Positions 24,236 to 36,400 of a stretch of DNA of 64,000 nucleotides are shown here, in pieces. Both the position numbers and the translations under genes were made by a program. Each line of letters begins with the position of its first letter. Position 1 is the stretch's first letter. Location: NCBI GenBank assembly GCA_028023455.1, contig JAQFVV010006623.1, positions 273,501-337,500 of the forward strand, in the 5' to 3' direction. Source of the DNA: Epiperipatus broadwayi (Eukaryota > Onychophora > Udeonychophora > Euonychophora > Peripatidae). The notes under the pieces were generated by a model that was not told the DNA's origin, ran no database searches, and worked only from the letters and a program-made list of their open reading frames with translations.

Positions 24236-26932
24236 GGTTGTCATCTGATCCTTCGTGTCAGCTGCTAGAGATGCGATTTCTAGCTAAATTTCTAGAAATA
24301 TGCCATTTCCGCGGCCGCACCCAAGCCTTTAAGCATTCTTTCTAAAATAAATCCTAGAAAGATTAACTCGGAGTTAAGTCTACTTTCTACGTTAAAAGGT
24401 AGAGTGTTAACTCGGAGTTAAGTCTTCTTTCTATGATAAAATCTAGTGTTAACTCGGCTTAGCAGCTAACGGTGTGGCTTTTTCCGATGCTAAAAGCAGA
24501 GGAAAATGCCGTAGTTGTTGTGTCACGCACTATATCGTAATGCTGCATTATGTATTTTATGTAACAATATCGTACGAGGGTGTGTTAATTTGATCGTGTC
24601 AAAATTATTTAAATTTTCATCGGTGCCTTTTTTTTTTTTAAAGACGAATTGATGTACTGTTACATTTTATCAATTTTAACAGTAGTGATTGTTCCTCATA
24701 AATTTGTATTCCTCCTAAATTTTCAATTAGGGTGGGATAGCGTAAAATTTTAAAAATCACGCTTTGAGTCACGTTTTAGCAAGAAATTTTCAGAGACAAA
24801 AAGTATGGCTAATTCCCAAAACAGAAAACTTGAAAAGATGGGAATTGCCGGACATGGAAGCCGGCGCTGGAATATTTCTACAGCAGAAAAAAACATCCTG
24901 CTGCTGAAAGAAAAGATTGGATTGTGCGGCAAATATATGCAATTTGAGGTCCAAAAACATCTGCCGACGGAAATGTTTACTTCGTAAAGGCAAGCTTGTT
25001 TGAGGGATTCTAAATGGCCTTCATCAAATGTCAAAAATAAAAGAAGTAACTTCAATTTTTATTTAAACATACATCCCTTCTTCTCCCAATAATTGTTGTC
25101 ATCGGCAATCAAATGTAAAATAAAAGAAGTAACTAAAATTTTTATTTAAACATAGCCCCAAAAACCCCTCTTCTCCCAATAATTGTTGTCGTCAGCAATC
25201 AAACGGTCAAATAAAAGGAACGTCAATTATTCTTTAATCGTATAGAAAAAAACAAAAAACCCTCCCACTAATTGTCGTCGGCAATCAAATGTAAACCAAT
25301 CAAAGTAAGACAGTAAATTCTTAGTTAAACATAACCCAAATTACTATTTGAACGTACACCGAAAAAGACCCACTCTTGTCAATCAAAATTAAAGAAACCT
25401 CGACTATTATTGTCCCATTGTCAAATCGAATATTATTTGGGAAAACCCAAATAATTTATAAACGAAAAAAAAAGAAAGTCAAATCGGTTTTCAATCAAAT
25501 GGTAACCGATAAAAGTAACTTAAATTTTGATTTAAACATACACACAAACAAAAAAAAATGCGAAACCCTTTCTCCCAATAATTGTTGTCGGCAATCAAAT
25601 GTAAAAAATAAAAGGAACATACAATTATTCTTTAATCGTAAACAAAAACACCCCTCCCACTAATTGTTGTCAGCAATCAAATGTAAAGCACTAAAAATAA
25701 GGTAAACCGATTATTTTTTAAACGTAACCCAAATTACTATTTGAACATACACCAAAAAAAGATACGCTCTTGTCAATAAAAATAAAAGAAACCACAACAA
25801 CTATTATTATCCCATTGTCAAAAATATTAGGTTTTGGGCAAACCAAAACCATAATTTATAAACAGAAAAAAAGTCAAAACCGTTGTCAATCAAATATAAC
25901 CGATAAAAGTAACTTCAATTTTGATTTAAACATACACAAAAAAAAACCAAACCCCTTTAGCTCCCAATAATTGTTGTCGGCAATCAAATGTAAAATAAAA
26001 GGTAAATTAGAATTTAATCATCACCGAAAAATACCCACCCCTCTCACTAATTATTGTTAGCAATCAAATGTACACCACCACTAAAAGTAACGTAAACTAC
26101 TATTCTTTAAACGGTTCCACCCCTTCTCCCAATAATTCTCTACAATCGTACACACAAAAAAACACCCCTCCCAATAATTAGTGTCGGCAATCAAAGTAAG
26201 ACTGCAACTTATTTAAACATAACCCAAATTACTACCTGAATCTACACCAAAAAAACACCCGCTCTTGTCAATAAAAATTAAACAAACAACAACTATTATT
26301 GTCCCATTATCAAAAATATTTATTTGTAGAACGAAAACCATAATTTATAAAGGAAAGGAAGTCAAATCGGTCATCAATCAAATGTAAACCGATAAAAATA
26401 AAGGTTTTAATTTTTATTTAAACATACACACGCGCGAAAAAAAAAAAACAACACTTCTCCCAATAATTGTTGTCGGCAATCAAATGTAAACCTAACAAAG
26501 TAACATAAATATTATTTAATCGTACACAAAAAAAATTCTCCCACTAATTGTTGTCGGCAATCAAATGTAAACCTATCAAAGTAACATAAATTATTATTTA
26601 AAGATCCATCAAAAAAACCCGTTCTCTCTTGAATTTTGTCAATCCAATTTCTATTTAAAAAAAAAAAACACAAATTACTATTTGAACACATACCAAAAAA
26701 GACCCTTTGATAAAAAAAAAAATTAAAAAAAATAAATATTATTATCCCAACGTCAAAAATATTATTTGGAAAAAATAATTCAGAAACGAAAGAAAGTAAA
26801 CTTTGTAAACAAACCAAAAAAAAAAAAAAGTCAATATTAATAGAGAATCGCTAGCCCGGGAACGTTATATTAATGTGTTTTTAGTTAGAAATCGTGCCTC
26901 CAGTGTCTGATACGAAGGATCAGATGACAACC
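24236..26932. mobile_element. GGT...ACC DNA transposon, copy 1 (2697 bp)
   Basis: Terminal inverted repeats start GGTTGTCATCTGATCCTTCG at both ends (21 bp perfect, about 50 bp imperfect). The perfect 8-bp duplication GATAATAA lies at 24228-24235 and 26933-26940. Subterminal motifs TGCCATTTCCGCGGCCGC (24301-24318) and, inverted, GCTAGCCCGGGAACGTTATA (26850-26869) lie about 64-83 bp from each end and match those in copies 2 and 3. The right two-thirds is an internal minisatellite. Short frames such as 24805-24987 (plus, 60 aa) show no recognisable transposase, so it looks non-autonomous. Confidence 0.9.
25060..26830 (+). repeat. Internal minisatellite of GGT...ACC copy 1
   Basis: CTCCCAATAATTGTTGTCGG followed by CAATCAAATGTAAA, with variants, recurs about eleven times (for example near 25087, 25171, 25570, 25958, 26457, 26538). 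Higher-order units of roughly 390-490 bp are marked by GCTCTTGTCAAT at about 25372, 25767 and 26263, with a decayed form near 26627. Short open frames here (25376-25663, 25770-25970) repeat each other because of the array and are not genes. Confidence 0.85.
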
Positions 26933-27272
26933 GATAATAAAAGTTTAAATGGAATGTCATTATTTAAAAGTAAACCATAGGGACCTAACGTTTTTTTCTT
27001 TTTATGATTCCATGATCTTTGCTATAAAGATAACGATAAAACAATGTTTATTTACTAACTAATATTGAAAGACTAGTTAGGGTGATTTTGAACTAGCTAC
27101 TTGAAAATTTTCCAAACACAAATTAAATCTGAAATAGAGACCATGAGTATGAGACACTACAACTCAAGACCTTTTCCGTATTTAATTATATTTTATCATT
27201 AATTGAAATATTTATTTCAAATAAATATTTTGAGTAAAAAACAAAAAATATAAAATAGATATAATTTTATAA

Positions 27273-28279
27273 GGTACTCATCTTATAGCTAGACGCCATT
27301 CTATGGCGCTGTTTTGACGCTAAAAGTAATAAAAATGCTGTTTCCGCAGCCGACACGTTCAAACCCGCGCATTTCTATAATACAACTTTTTTGTTGTGCT
27401 ACAGAATGCAGGCCACTATGTCAGGCCGCAGCACAGCATGTATGTTGCATGGAAGCAAATATATTTCCCAAATTCGCACAGTTTATAAAACAGTTACGAC
27501 TTGATGAAAGAGTATGTATTTGAATTGTATGAAAATACAGTTTTTTTTTTTTATAATTTTAAAGGATTAAAATGTTCAGATTTTGTAAAGTAATAATTGT
27601 AAGACTTTGTTAAACATACTGTATTTAAGTTTTAATTGTGAAAACGTTAAAGATCTATGTTTTTAGTGAGTTGCAATTCGGTAATGCGTCAAGTAACGTA
27701 CTATTCGTAACATTCCAAGAGCTAAACAATATGGCACAGAAAATCACACGTTAGATTCGGTGATTTAGCAACAACAGAATATAATGCTGTGTCCTATTTG
27801 CAAGCTTTACGACTTATATATTACTAAACCTAATCCTAAAACTAACCCTAAAACTAACAGTAACAACTGTTACTTTTTATTTGAATTAAAAAAGTAGTAA
27901 TATATGTTTATCTGTTATTAAAAAAAAAAAAAGTAAAACGAAGACTAAGAAAATAAAAAATAGACTAAGAAATTTTAATTTTTATTACGATTATTATTTT
28001 TTAAACATCAACAAAAAAGTCGTAACACAAGTAAAAAATTATACGATACAAAATTTATTTTTCTAATAAAAAAGACATATCAAATAGTAATTTGTTTATT
28101 TTATTTTTATACGTTAATAAAAAATATTTAAAAAAGACGATTTTGTTTTGTTTTTATTTTCGCATTACAAAAAAGCACAGAAAAATTATTAAAATCAATG
28201 GCCCGTGAATGTTCATATTTTATAGTTTTAGCGTGAAAACGGTACCATCCAATGGCATCTTTAGCTATAAGAAAGCACC
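27273..28279. mobile_element. GGT...ACC DNA transposon, copy 2 (1007 bp)
   Basis: Termini GGTACTCATCTTATAGCT and GGTGCTTTCTTATAGCT (complement of the right end) pair over about 58 bp with mismatches. The perfect 8-bp duplication TTTTATAA lies at 27265-27272 and 28280-28287. Subterminal motifs lie at 27336-27353 (TGCTGTTTCCGCAGCCGA) and, inverted, 28198-28216. No transposase frame. A telomere-like run of CCTAAAACTAA units lies at about 27826-27858. Confidence 0.85.
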
Positions 28280-28386
28280 TTTTATAATCTATTGTATCAT
28301 TTATTAAAGAGCTATAATTCATAATATTTGAGTGCAATGAGCTCAATAGAGAATGCTTTGATTCATATATTTGTATGTCTTACATA

Positions 28387-28718
28387 GAGCCTGCAAAACA
28401 ATCCCATATGGCTATTTGAGTTAGATAACTGGATTTTTAGATATATGGATGTCTGAAAATTTCAGATTTTCTTCTCAATAGTTATACATTAGTTCAGTCC
28501 CATATGGCTATTGGAGTTAGATAGCTGGATTTTTAGAATATGGATGTCTGAAAATTTCAGATTTTCTTCTCAATAGTTATACATTAGATAAAGTGCTGGG
28601 CTTGTCCTAGTATTTTTAATCTAATGAATATCCTGGTACCTCACTGATGCTAGATGCAGAAACCGGTCTGGGGTTGAGGATATTCTCAAAGCGTTTTAAG
28701 AGTTTGTTTTGCAGGCTC
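28387..28718. mobile_element. TA-flanked MITE with internal duplication (332 bp)
   Basis: Perfect 15-bp inverted termini GAGCCTGCAAAACAA, with TA immediately outside each end, fit Tc1/mariner-type insertion. Inside, a block of about 89 bp (CCCATATGGCTATT...TTATACATTAG) occurs twice in tandem (28403-28492 and 28499-28587), nearly identical. Confidence 0.8.
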
Positions 28719-28891
28719 TATATATAACATTTGTAAATACGAGCTTTATTAAAATTAGGTCATGTGACATCTGACTTTATTTTTTATCATTTTAGTTGTA
28801 TGTCTGTACATTAAGCATATCTATTAAAATAAATATATGCATACATATATTGATAACAATACAAAAATGCCCATATGCAAATTTCTTTATA

Positions 28892-29779
28892 CACCTGGGT
28901 CTCGTTTTATGCGGATTATTTTAATGCTATTTTGAAGTTATGCGATTCATGTTTCTTCTTAACATCTTTCATATTTCACTATATTTATTAGATATCAAGA
29001 AATTTAAATTATTAATAACTTATTTTGACTTGAAATACTTTCTTTTTTTTTTTTTTTTCAAAAATATAACGTTATATTAACAGCTAACATGAATATGGCC
29101 TGAAGCTGTATTTAAAATCTTAGCTTCTATGTAAATAACCTACTTATACTAATGAGTAAATAATAATAATAGACTTATATATATGTATAAAAATATTGCA
29201 ATAAATATTCAAAAATTTTCAACTTTTAAAATGTATTTTGTTAGATATTAACAGAAATAAATATTTTTTGATTTTTAAAATAAAGAATAACGAAGATTTT
29301 ATAAACTGAAAATAATCTTTCTAATGATAATCTTTTTGTTTTGATTGCAATCTCATTTTTTTAATATAGAAACAGAAAACCATTAACACAGCTCAAGACT
29401 GAAAGTGGCACTAGTTGTGCATCACGTCATGAATCTGATTTCTTATTAGTTCACAAACGAACGCATATTGTCAAACCGCGGTAATGATTAAAATATGTAT
29501 GAAAAAATGTAAAATTAAATACTGTAGTTAATAAAAAAAGTTTGTCATATATTAAATTTTTTTCAAATATTTGAAACTTTTTATTAGTCATACTTTATTT
29601 CCTTATTTTTTTAATACGAATTTTAAAGTAATTTTTCCTTGTTGCTTTGCTTTTATGCAATTAAAAAAAATTACAGAATCTATTCCCCATTTTTCAAGGT
29701 AAGTTAAGTTTATTTTTGTGCGGTTTCTTTTGTGTGTGTTTTCTGAGGAACCTATCTACTGCATAAAACGAGACAGGTG
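28892..29779. mobile_element. Pogo/Tigger-like non-autonomous element (888 bp)
   Basis: Ends CACCTGGGTCTCGTTTTATG and CACCTGTCTCGTTTTATGC (complement of the right end) are inverted repeats flanked by TA. The CTCGTTTTAT core resembles pogo/Tigger termini as I recall them. The interior has no recognisable transposase. Confidence 0.65.
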
Positions 29780-29882
29780 TACATAGTTCCCATATCTTTC
29801 ATTATTGATCAAATAGGACTATTTAAAGTAGAAATATTGGTCTTATTAAACTTTTCATTTGGAATTTTATTATATTTAATAA

Positions 29883-30020
29883 TTAAGCTGTTGCACATGC
29901 GCTTTGCAGATTTTAACTATAAATGACTGAATACTAACACTTCAAACACATGATTGTTTGAAGTGTTAGTATTCAGTCATTTATAGTTAAAATCTGCAAA
30001 GCGCATGTGCAACAGCTTAA
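29883..30020. repeat. Perfect 66-bp hairpin
   Basis: Arm 29883-29948 (TTAAGCTGTTGCACATGCGC...) and arm 29955-30020 appear to be exact inverted complements around a 6-nt loop. No flanking duplication was recognised. A foldback MITE is likely; a structured RNA gene is less likely. Confidence 0.85.
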
Positions 30021-32551
30021 TGCTGTTTAAATATCACAGTTTATAAACATCACACTATATAAAATAATTGATTTATATTTAATAATGTTTTTAATTTCTA
30101 GAGAGCTTTAATATCTATATGAAAATAACATATTTCCCATTGATATACATAAAATATATGCAGCAGAATTTGTAAGTATAAATGAACCTCATGATTTCGT
30201 TTTGCTATTTTGGCATTTTCTCAATATCTTGAGTCCAAAAAATAACAGTACCACTTCTATGAATGCAAATATTGTGTGTATTACTGAATACGTAAAAAAG
30301 ATATAAATTAATGTAGTCTTTGCAGACAATATTGCTATTTGTAAAGAAAGTTGAAAAGGGATAAAACATTTTTTTGATTATATTTCAGGAAAACTATTAT
30401 TGTAACCTTTCACAGAAACAGTAAGTCTGTGTAATCTGTCCTAATTGAAACTCTTTTATCAACGAAATTACCATGTCCAATTTCAAACATATTGTATATG
30501 GTTATGGCTTACCATACAATAATAATTAACTTATACAATAACTTATCGCTGTATACAAGTGACTAAAAAAAAAAGTTAATTCATTAACAGCAATATTTCA
30601 TTAACAGTTAAGATTCAGGTTAACTGGCGACTACTGTAAAGTGGTATTGTAATGTAGTCTTATTTCTAAAGATAAATTGTCTCACATTTCCTGCTTATGA
30701 AATTCAATAAAACCAACTAATTTCTTAAATAAATTACAATCTCAATGCTATAATTTCAATTTAAATAAAAATTAAAAAAAAAAAATTCATCAGATCATTC
30801 TTGCTTTAAAAAAAAAAGATATATTATTTATTTTGAATTTTTATTTAATTTTAAAAATATGATCTTTTCAAATATTTATAATCTAATGAAAATGGTAATT
30901 TATGAAACTAAGAACCACTTTCAAGATGAAATTATTTCATCAATTTAGTTAATACCTGCAATATTTAACACTTTCAACAAATTTCAATTAGACTGCAGAG
31001 AAATAAGAATAAGTTGGAGTACATATAATTAATTTAAATTGCTCTTTATGGGCACAACAGATTAAAAAAAACCTTAATAAAAAATATGATATTTAATAAC
31101 TTCTGAAAATACCATCTTGTCAAACTTCCAGTGCATTTTAAACGTTTGTTTATTATCTTGGAAAGATTGAAACTGATATTTTAATGATTAGTGATAATTC
31201 TTTGGCTTATTACTTAATAGTTTTTTTTTTTTGCTTTATTGTATCAGCTACATTAGCGCACTGTGGGGCAAAGAACTGTTATTTCAAACATTTCTTTTAC
31301 ATAATTATCCATTAAAGTTTTTATGGGGGAGTTCAATGCATTGGTACAACTAAAGGTTCCAAGATTGATTCTAAGTTTTAGTTAAAATCAAAAAAAAAAA
31401 CTGTTTTTAATAACTGAATAGAACATTAGCCAGCTATCAGAATGTTTGTTTGAACTTAATTTCCTGAACAATTAAAAGTTTTTATCTCATCTAATTCCTC
31501 TAATTAATCATTTATTTTTTCTTTGTTGGATGTGTAATCTGTCTTATAATCACAATTTCTATTTTTCTTTTTCTATACATATGATTATTATCATTACAAG
31601 CAAAAACATAATTTCCAAGCAATGTTAACAAATAATTTTTAAAATTAAGTACTACATATAAATTGAATCAAAAACATAATTTCTTTACATTATTTGTAGG
31701 ATTTAAAAAGGCTGCTGAAGGTAACCATGAAAATACAGAATGATGAGGAGATTAAAAAAATAAATTAACTTTTTTTTTAAAGAACAAGGTAAGATAATAT
31801 AAATTAATATGTGCTATTAGTTGTAGGTGTAACAATTGTACTTCAATAAAATATTCATATTTATATACATAAAAGGTAAACAGTATCTAAACAGCCCCTG
31901 GAGGACAGATGTCTCTTCAGCGATATCTCATAGAGGAACTCGTCAGCCTTTTCCAATTTCCAAAAGATAATGATTTGACAATTTTTCACCCTTATATTTT
32001 ATCCTCTAGCTAAGAATAGCCAAATATCTATTTACTAGGCGATATATGACTAACTGGACCCAGGTCATACAATATGGTAAGCAGTTATTATTAGAGTATC
32101 ATTAACATCTAATTATTTTATAAACTTTTACATAAAATTAAAACAGAAAATAAAATTTTTAAAGTAACTTTCACATTATTATGTATCATATGACTCCATT
32201 ATCTTACTTCCCTGCATGGTAGCTAATTACATTTTATATAAAGGATATTAGGATGCATTACTATCATACGCCACAATCACTTTTTGGATAAATGGGTTAA
32301 AAGCAAATAAATCTAAAACTATTCAGAATCAATTCTTACAAATTATCTGTGAATAAAACAGAGATCATTACTGACATATTTTATGATTTTTAAAAAAGTT
32401 GAAACAAAACCATTATTAATAAATATTGTTTTAAAAATAGAATAAATAAATAGTATATTTATTTGTTAAATAATTTAAAAATACAAAATATCATTATTAC
32501 AACAAGAAATATTTTATAAATATATTGCATATCCAAGGGAGGGATAAAGTT
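30021..32551. other. AT-rich non-coding stretch
   Basis: No gene seen. A less AT-rich patch of about 70 bp at 31890-31960 (around CCCCTGGAGGACAGATGTCT) stands out but has no identifiable origin. Confidence 0.5.
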
Positions 32552-32557
32552 TTTATT
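32552..32557 (-). terminator. Candidate BAG2 poly(A) signal AATAAA
   Basis: This is the first canonical AATAAA (plus-strand TTTATT) downstream of the BAG2 stop codon, about 480 nt past it. No AATAAA or ATTAAA was seen between 32558 and 33040. Actual site use is not shown by sequence alone. Confidence 0.4.
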
Positions 32558-33040
32558 TTTTTACTTAAAACTTTTACTTTAAAAAAGCATGCCAAAGCTC
32601 AACTCTGACTTACGGAGATCTTTTTCTTTTCCATGACAAGCAGCAGTATGTATTTCCTAACGATCTATACTTTGTATGTTGTGTACATCTATACAACAAA
32701 ATAGGTTTCATTGATATCCACTGAAGAGCAAAATTTAAGTCAATTTTCAGTATCAATGAATGATTTAAATGTAACAAATAAAAAATAACTTCCATTTATA
32801 ATACAATTTTTGGATCCATATGTTTGAAGTACTGGAATACTTTTGCATATTTGTTATTCTTTGCTGAGGTTAAATGCATGGTTTTATAATGCTTCAAAAG
32901 ATAAAATGTCTTTAAGCAAAGATAAGATTCCCTACAATAATGGGGATACCAGGGCAATTAGGGAAAATTTTTGATCACAGTGGGTTTGTTTTCCAGAGGG
33001 ATCCACAAAAGACACTTAATAAACTAATTTCCAAAATAAC

Positions 33041-33387
33041 TTAATGCCTATTACTTTTCTGAGCATGATCAATAGTCCTTAACAATGATTCTAATCTTTT
33101 TCTAATTTTCTTTTGATCATCTGCCGTACAGTCTATGACTACTGACTGAAATCGTTGGTCTATGATACCATAAGGATCTGATAAACAAGCATTTAAATAA
33201 GCTTGGCATGTTTGCCGTGATCCAATAATGTCATCTTTAATCCGCGTTACAAGTTCATCAATATTTTGATTAACTAATTTTAAAGCCTGTTCTTGGATGG
33301 AGTTACGAGGTGTCGATACCGTAATATCAACTGATAAACAACGGTTAACTAATCGCTCTGCATTTACTTGAATTTCTTCTCTCTCAT
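33041..33387 (-). CDS. BAG2: BAG2 co-chaperone, exon 2 (residues 66-180, BAG domain)
   Basis: Second and last coding exon. It follows a TTTATTTCAG acceptor and joins exon 1 in phase 1 to give ...LSITE-HEREEIQVNAERLV..., then 115 residues to a TAA at 33041-33043. The exon contains the atypical C-terminal BAG (BNB) domain: ALKLVNQNIDELVTRIKDDI, then YGIIDQRFQSVVIDCTADDQ followed by KKIRKRLESLLRTIDHAQKS. The stretch [20 protein letters not shown] as I recall it from human BAG2 aligns almost residue for residue. The reading frame is open and undamaged, so the gene looks functional. Codon use is less AT-biased than the flanking DNA. The combined protein is 180 residues, slightly short of the vertebrate protein. 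I see no third coding exon. Confidence 0.95.
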
Positions 33388-33420
33388 CTGAAATAAAGTA
33401 AAAATTTTAATTTAAATAGA

Positions 33421-36400
33421 GATATCAAGAATAAATGTATATGTCTGCATGCATATGTGTTTAATTTATAAACTAAGAAAAAATTCAATATATATATTTA
33501 TTTATGTAATCATAATAAAGCAAAAATTATATTTAAAATCCACTTTTTTTTTGTCACAGAATAATTAAGTTCTGCTTCTGTAAGTACTCTGGTTATGAAC
33601 TACAACATTCATAATTATAGTGTTCATTCAATAATAATAGCACTGCCCATCACTCATTGATAGTTGCTTATAAGTGGTTGCTGGCTATAATGACTTGATC
33701 ACTATAAGTGATTCTCACAGCCTTATTAAATATTTTCAATTTGATATATTTAACCACCAGGCTATCATACCAGTGGATACTGTTTATCAATGGCCTATTG
33801 TGGCCAAACATATACTTACCTGTTTATCAGCTTGAATTAACATCTTCATCAAGTCTTATATTAATTCTTTTGGCCTACTGGAATAAATCCAATTTTTAGA
33901 TGTGGAGAATTCTGACTATTCTCCCTTATATATTTCTTCTTAGAATCTTACTTTCAATCTCTTTATTTGAATTTTGAAATGTTTCCAAATCTGGAATTTC
34001 TCTTATTTTTGTTTGGGTTTAATCATATCCTGTTCATATTCTTATAACTGACACATGCCTCATGATTTTTTAAGTAAACATTTTCAGGATTTGAAACCCA
34101 AACAATAACATAACTATTTTAAACTTCATATTGAACATTATATTTATTGACCCCCCCCCCATCCCTTATGAAATTATCAATGATTCCCTTATTTATGCAT
34201 TAAACATATCATGACAGATATAAGCACAGACAAATGCGTATTTAAAACAAGGTTGTCAATGAACATTGGCTGCCAAATCTTCTAATTAACTTAATTTAGT
34301 TATTTAAAATTGTATTACTTGCTACCTTATTCATTAATGTGGAATCAGTTCCATAAATTTATTACTATGAAATAGTAATAAAAAAAATTATTATGCATAC
34401 TTATTTAATTATATAACAAGATAAACAAATACATAAATAACAACTGCTAACAGTGTTTCATAAGTTCATGGTATATTAAATCAATTTTATTCATCCATAT
34501 TTTTGATATAACATAATACTGGAAAAAGAGAGTAATTTTATTTACATCACTGTAAAAGAACATTAATAACACAAATAATTATTTCAAGCATGATATATTT
34601 TCATTTTTCACTAAGTTTAAAAGAAATAAATAAATATAAAAACTCATCTGTTTGTCAAAATATAATAACAATACAGAGAATGAGCACACAAAATATAAAA
34701 TAAGCTGCATGTCTGGAGGATACCCATGGATATTATCAAAGTTAATTCTATAAATCTAAGAAATGCTAACATTATCCAGTGTTTGCTAAGCTTAATTATA
34801 TTCTTCTGGCATATTTATTAAAAAATATTAAAAAATGAAATTAATTCCCTGTTGGTTTTTACTATCTCTCATTATGTGGGATCAATTCATTATAACATAC
34901 AAAAGATACATGATTAAGGATTTTATAAAATCAATATTGGCTCATTTAATAGGATAGTTTTTCACATAAAATAAATAAATAAAATATATAATCTGTGTAG
35001 CATTCACTGGACCAAGATATTTTCCCTTCTCTATTGTTAGGCATGGGAGAATGATAATGAATGTATTTTATTAGCGCTATAATTATTTGATATTCAGTAA
35101 ACTTTGAAATAAATGTTTTCCAATATTTTAAATAATGAATGTAATTGCACTATTTTATTCATATTTATATATTAGCATGCAAACTTCATAACATTTAATT
35201 TAAATAAAATATTAATGTGTGTGTACATATATGATTGTTTAATATGAATTAGATAATTAAATCAACCATAACTTTCAATGTAAATGTTTCTACGAAAGAT
35301 AGATTGTTTATAATTAAAAACTTCAATGGAATTAAAACAAAACATATATATATATGTCTGTATATATTTAAATCAGTAATATATAAAATTTTGAACTACA
35401 TTCAACAAATAACTGAAATAAAGAAAATTATTTTATTTTAGATTTTGTTTTAATTACATTATCAATTCTAAAATCAAAAGGCATTCAACTTTTTATGTTT
35501 TGATATTATCCTTATACCTAAAATTAACAAGGATAATATCACAAAATAACCACAACCTGCTAAAATATGAAAAATGCATTTTTTATAAATGAGATGCTGG
35601 TTCTTCTTTCTAGATTTAAAATCTTGATGGATAATACAAAAATTCATTGATAAATCTTGCTTTTAAATTGCAATTATTGTTTATGTGTATAAAATAAGAT
35701 AAAAGATCAACTTATATGGCTGTATGATTAAGATATTAACAGGACAATGGTTAAATTAATAAGTCTATGAAAGTATTCATTTATTTTTCTTTTAAGTTAT
35801 AATTTAAAAAAAAAATTGTAAAATCATTGTGTAAATATTTTGTTTTAAAATATTTATTTTAAAAGTTTAAAATAAATCATTTTGTTCAGGAAAGCTAATA
35901 TTTTTGAATGAACTCTTGATTAACTGAAATATTAACACTTTATAATAAAAAGTTGTAAAATTGAGCTGATCGTTAGATACTGTATCCAGGTCAATGCATC
36001 AATATTTTGTCATTGGAAATAATTGTATAAAATGCCTATGTTTTAAAATTGGACTCTTCCTTCTTTCTTTTTCATTCTATGTTTTAGTAAACAAAAGCTT
36101 TTTGCCAGGATTTACTGTAATTTTATATGATTGTAAAATACATCTTTGGAACTTATATAAACTTTGAAAATATCATGAATTTTCTTAACATTGAGCTTGA
36201 TAAAAAGCACCAGAATTTTGAACTATAAACAATACCATAATATTTATTTATTGTATATATTATATGTGTTGATATAAATAATTCATTTAAAGGATACACA
36301 ACGATCTTTGGAAATAATTCAGATCGTAAATTTTACTTATTACATTTAATTATATATATTTATATAAGTATTTAGTTTAAATGTGTGTACTTATATGTAA

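Noticed and set aside
24750-25055. Open frames on both strands (101 aa minus; 60 aa plus at 24805-24987) inside GGT...ACC copy 1
   Set aside because: Overlapping frames on both strands in one GC-richer patch, no recognisable domain, and too short for a transposase. Possibly a decayed coding remnant, but nothing supports a product.
25376-25970. Two similar frames (95 and 66 aa) starting MSIKIKET
   Set aside because: They are generated by the minisatellite; their similarity reflects repeat units, not a gene family.
31890-31960. GC-richer patch around CCCCTGGAGGACAGATGTCT
   Set aside because: Too short to assign; no acceptor or donor pair makes it a convincing exon on either strand.
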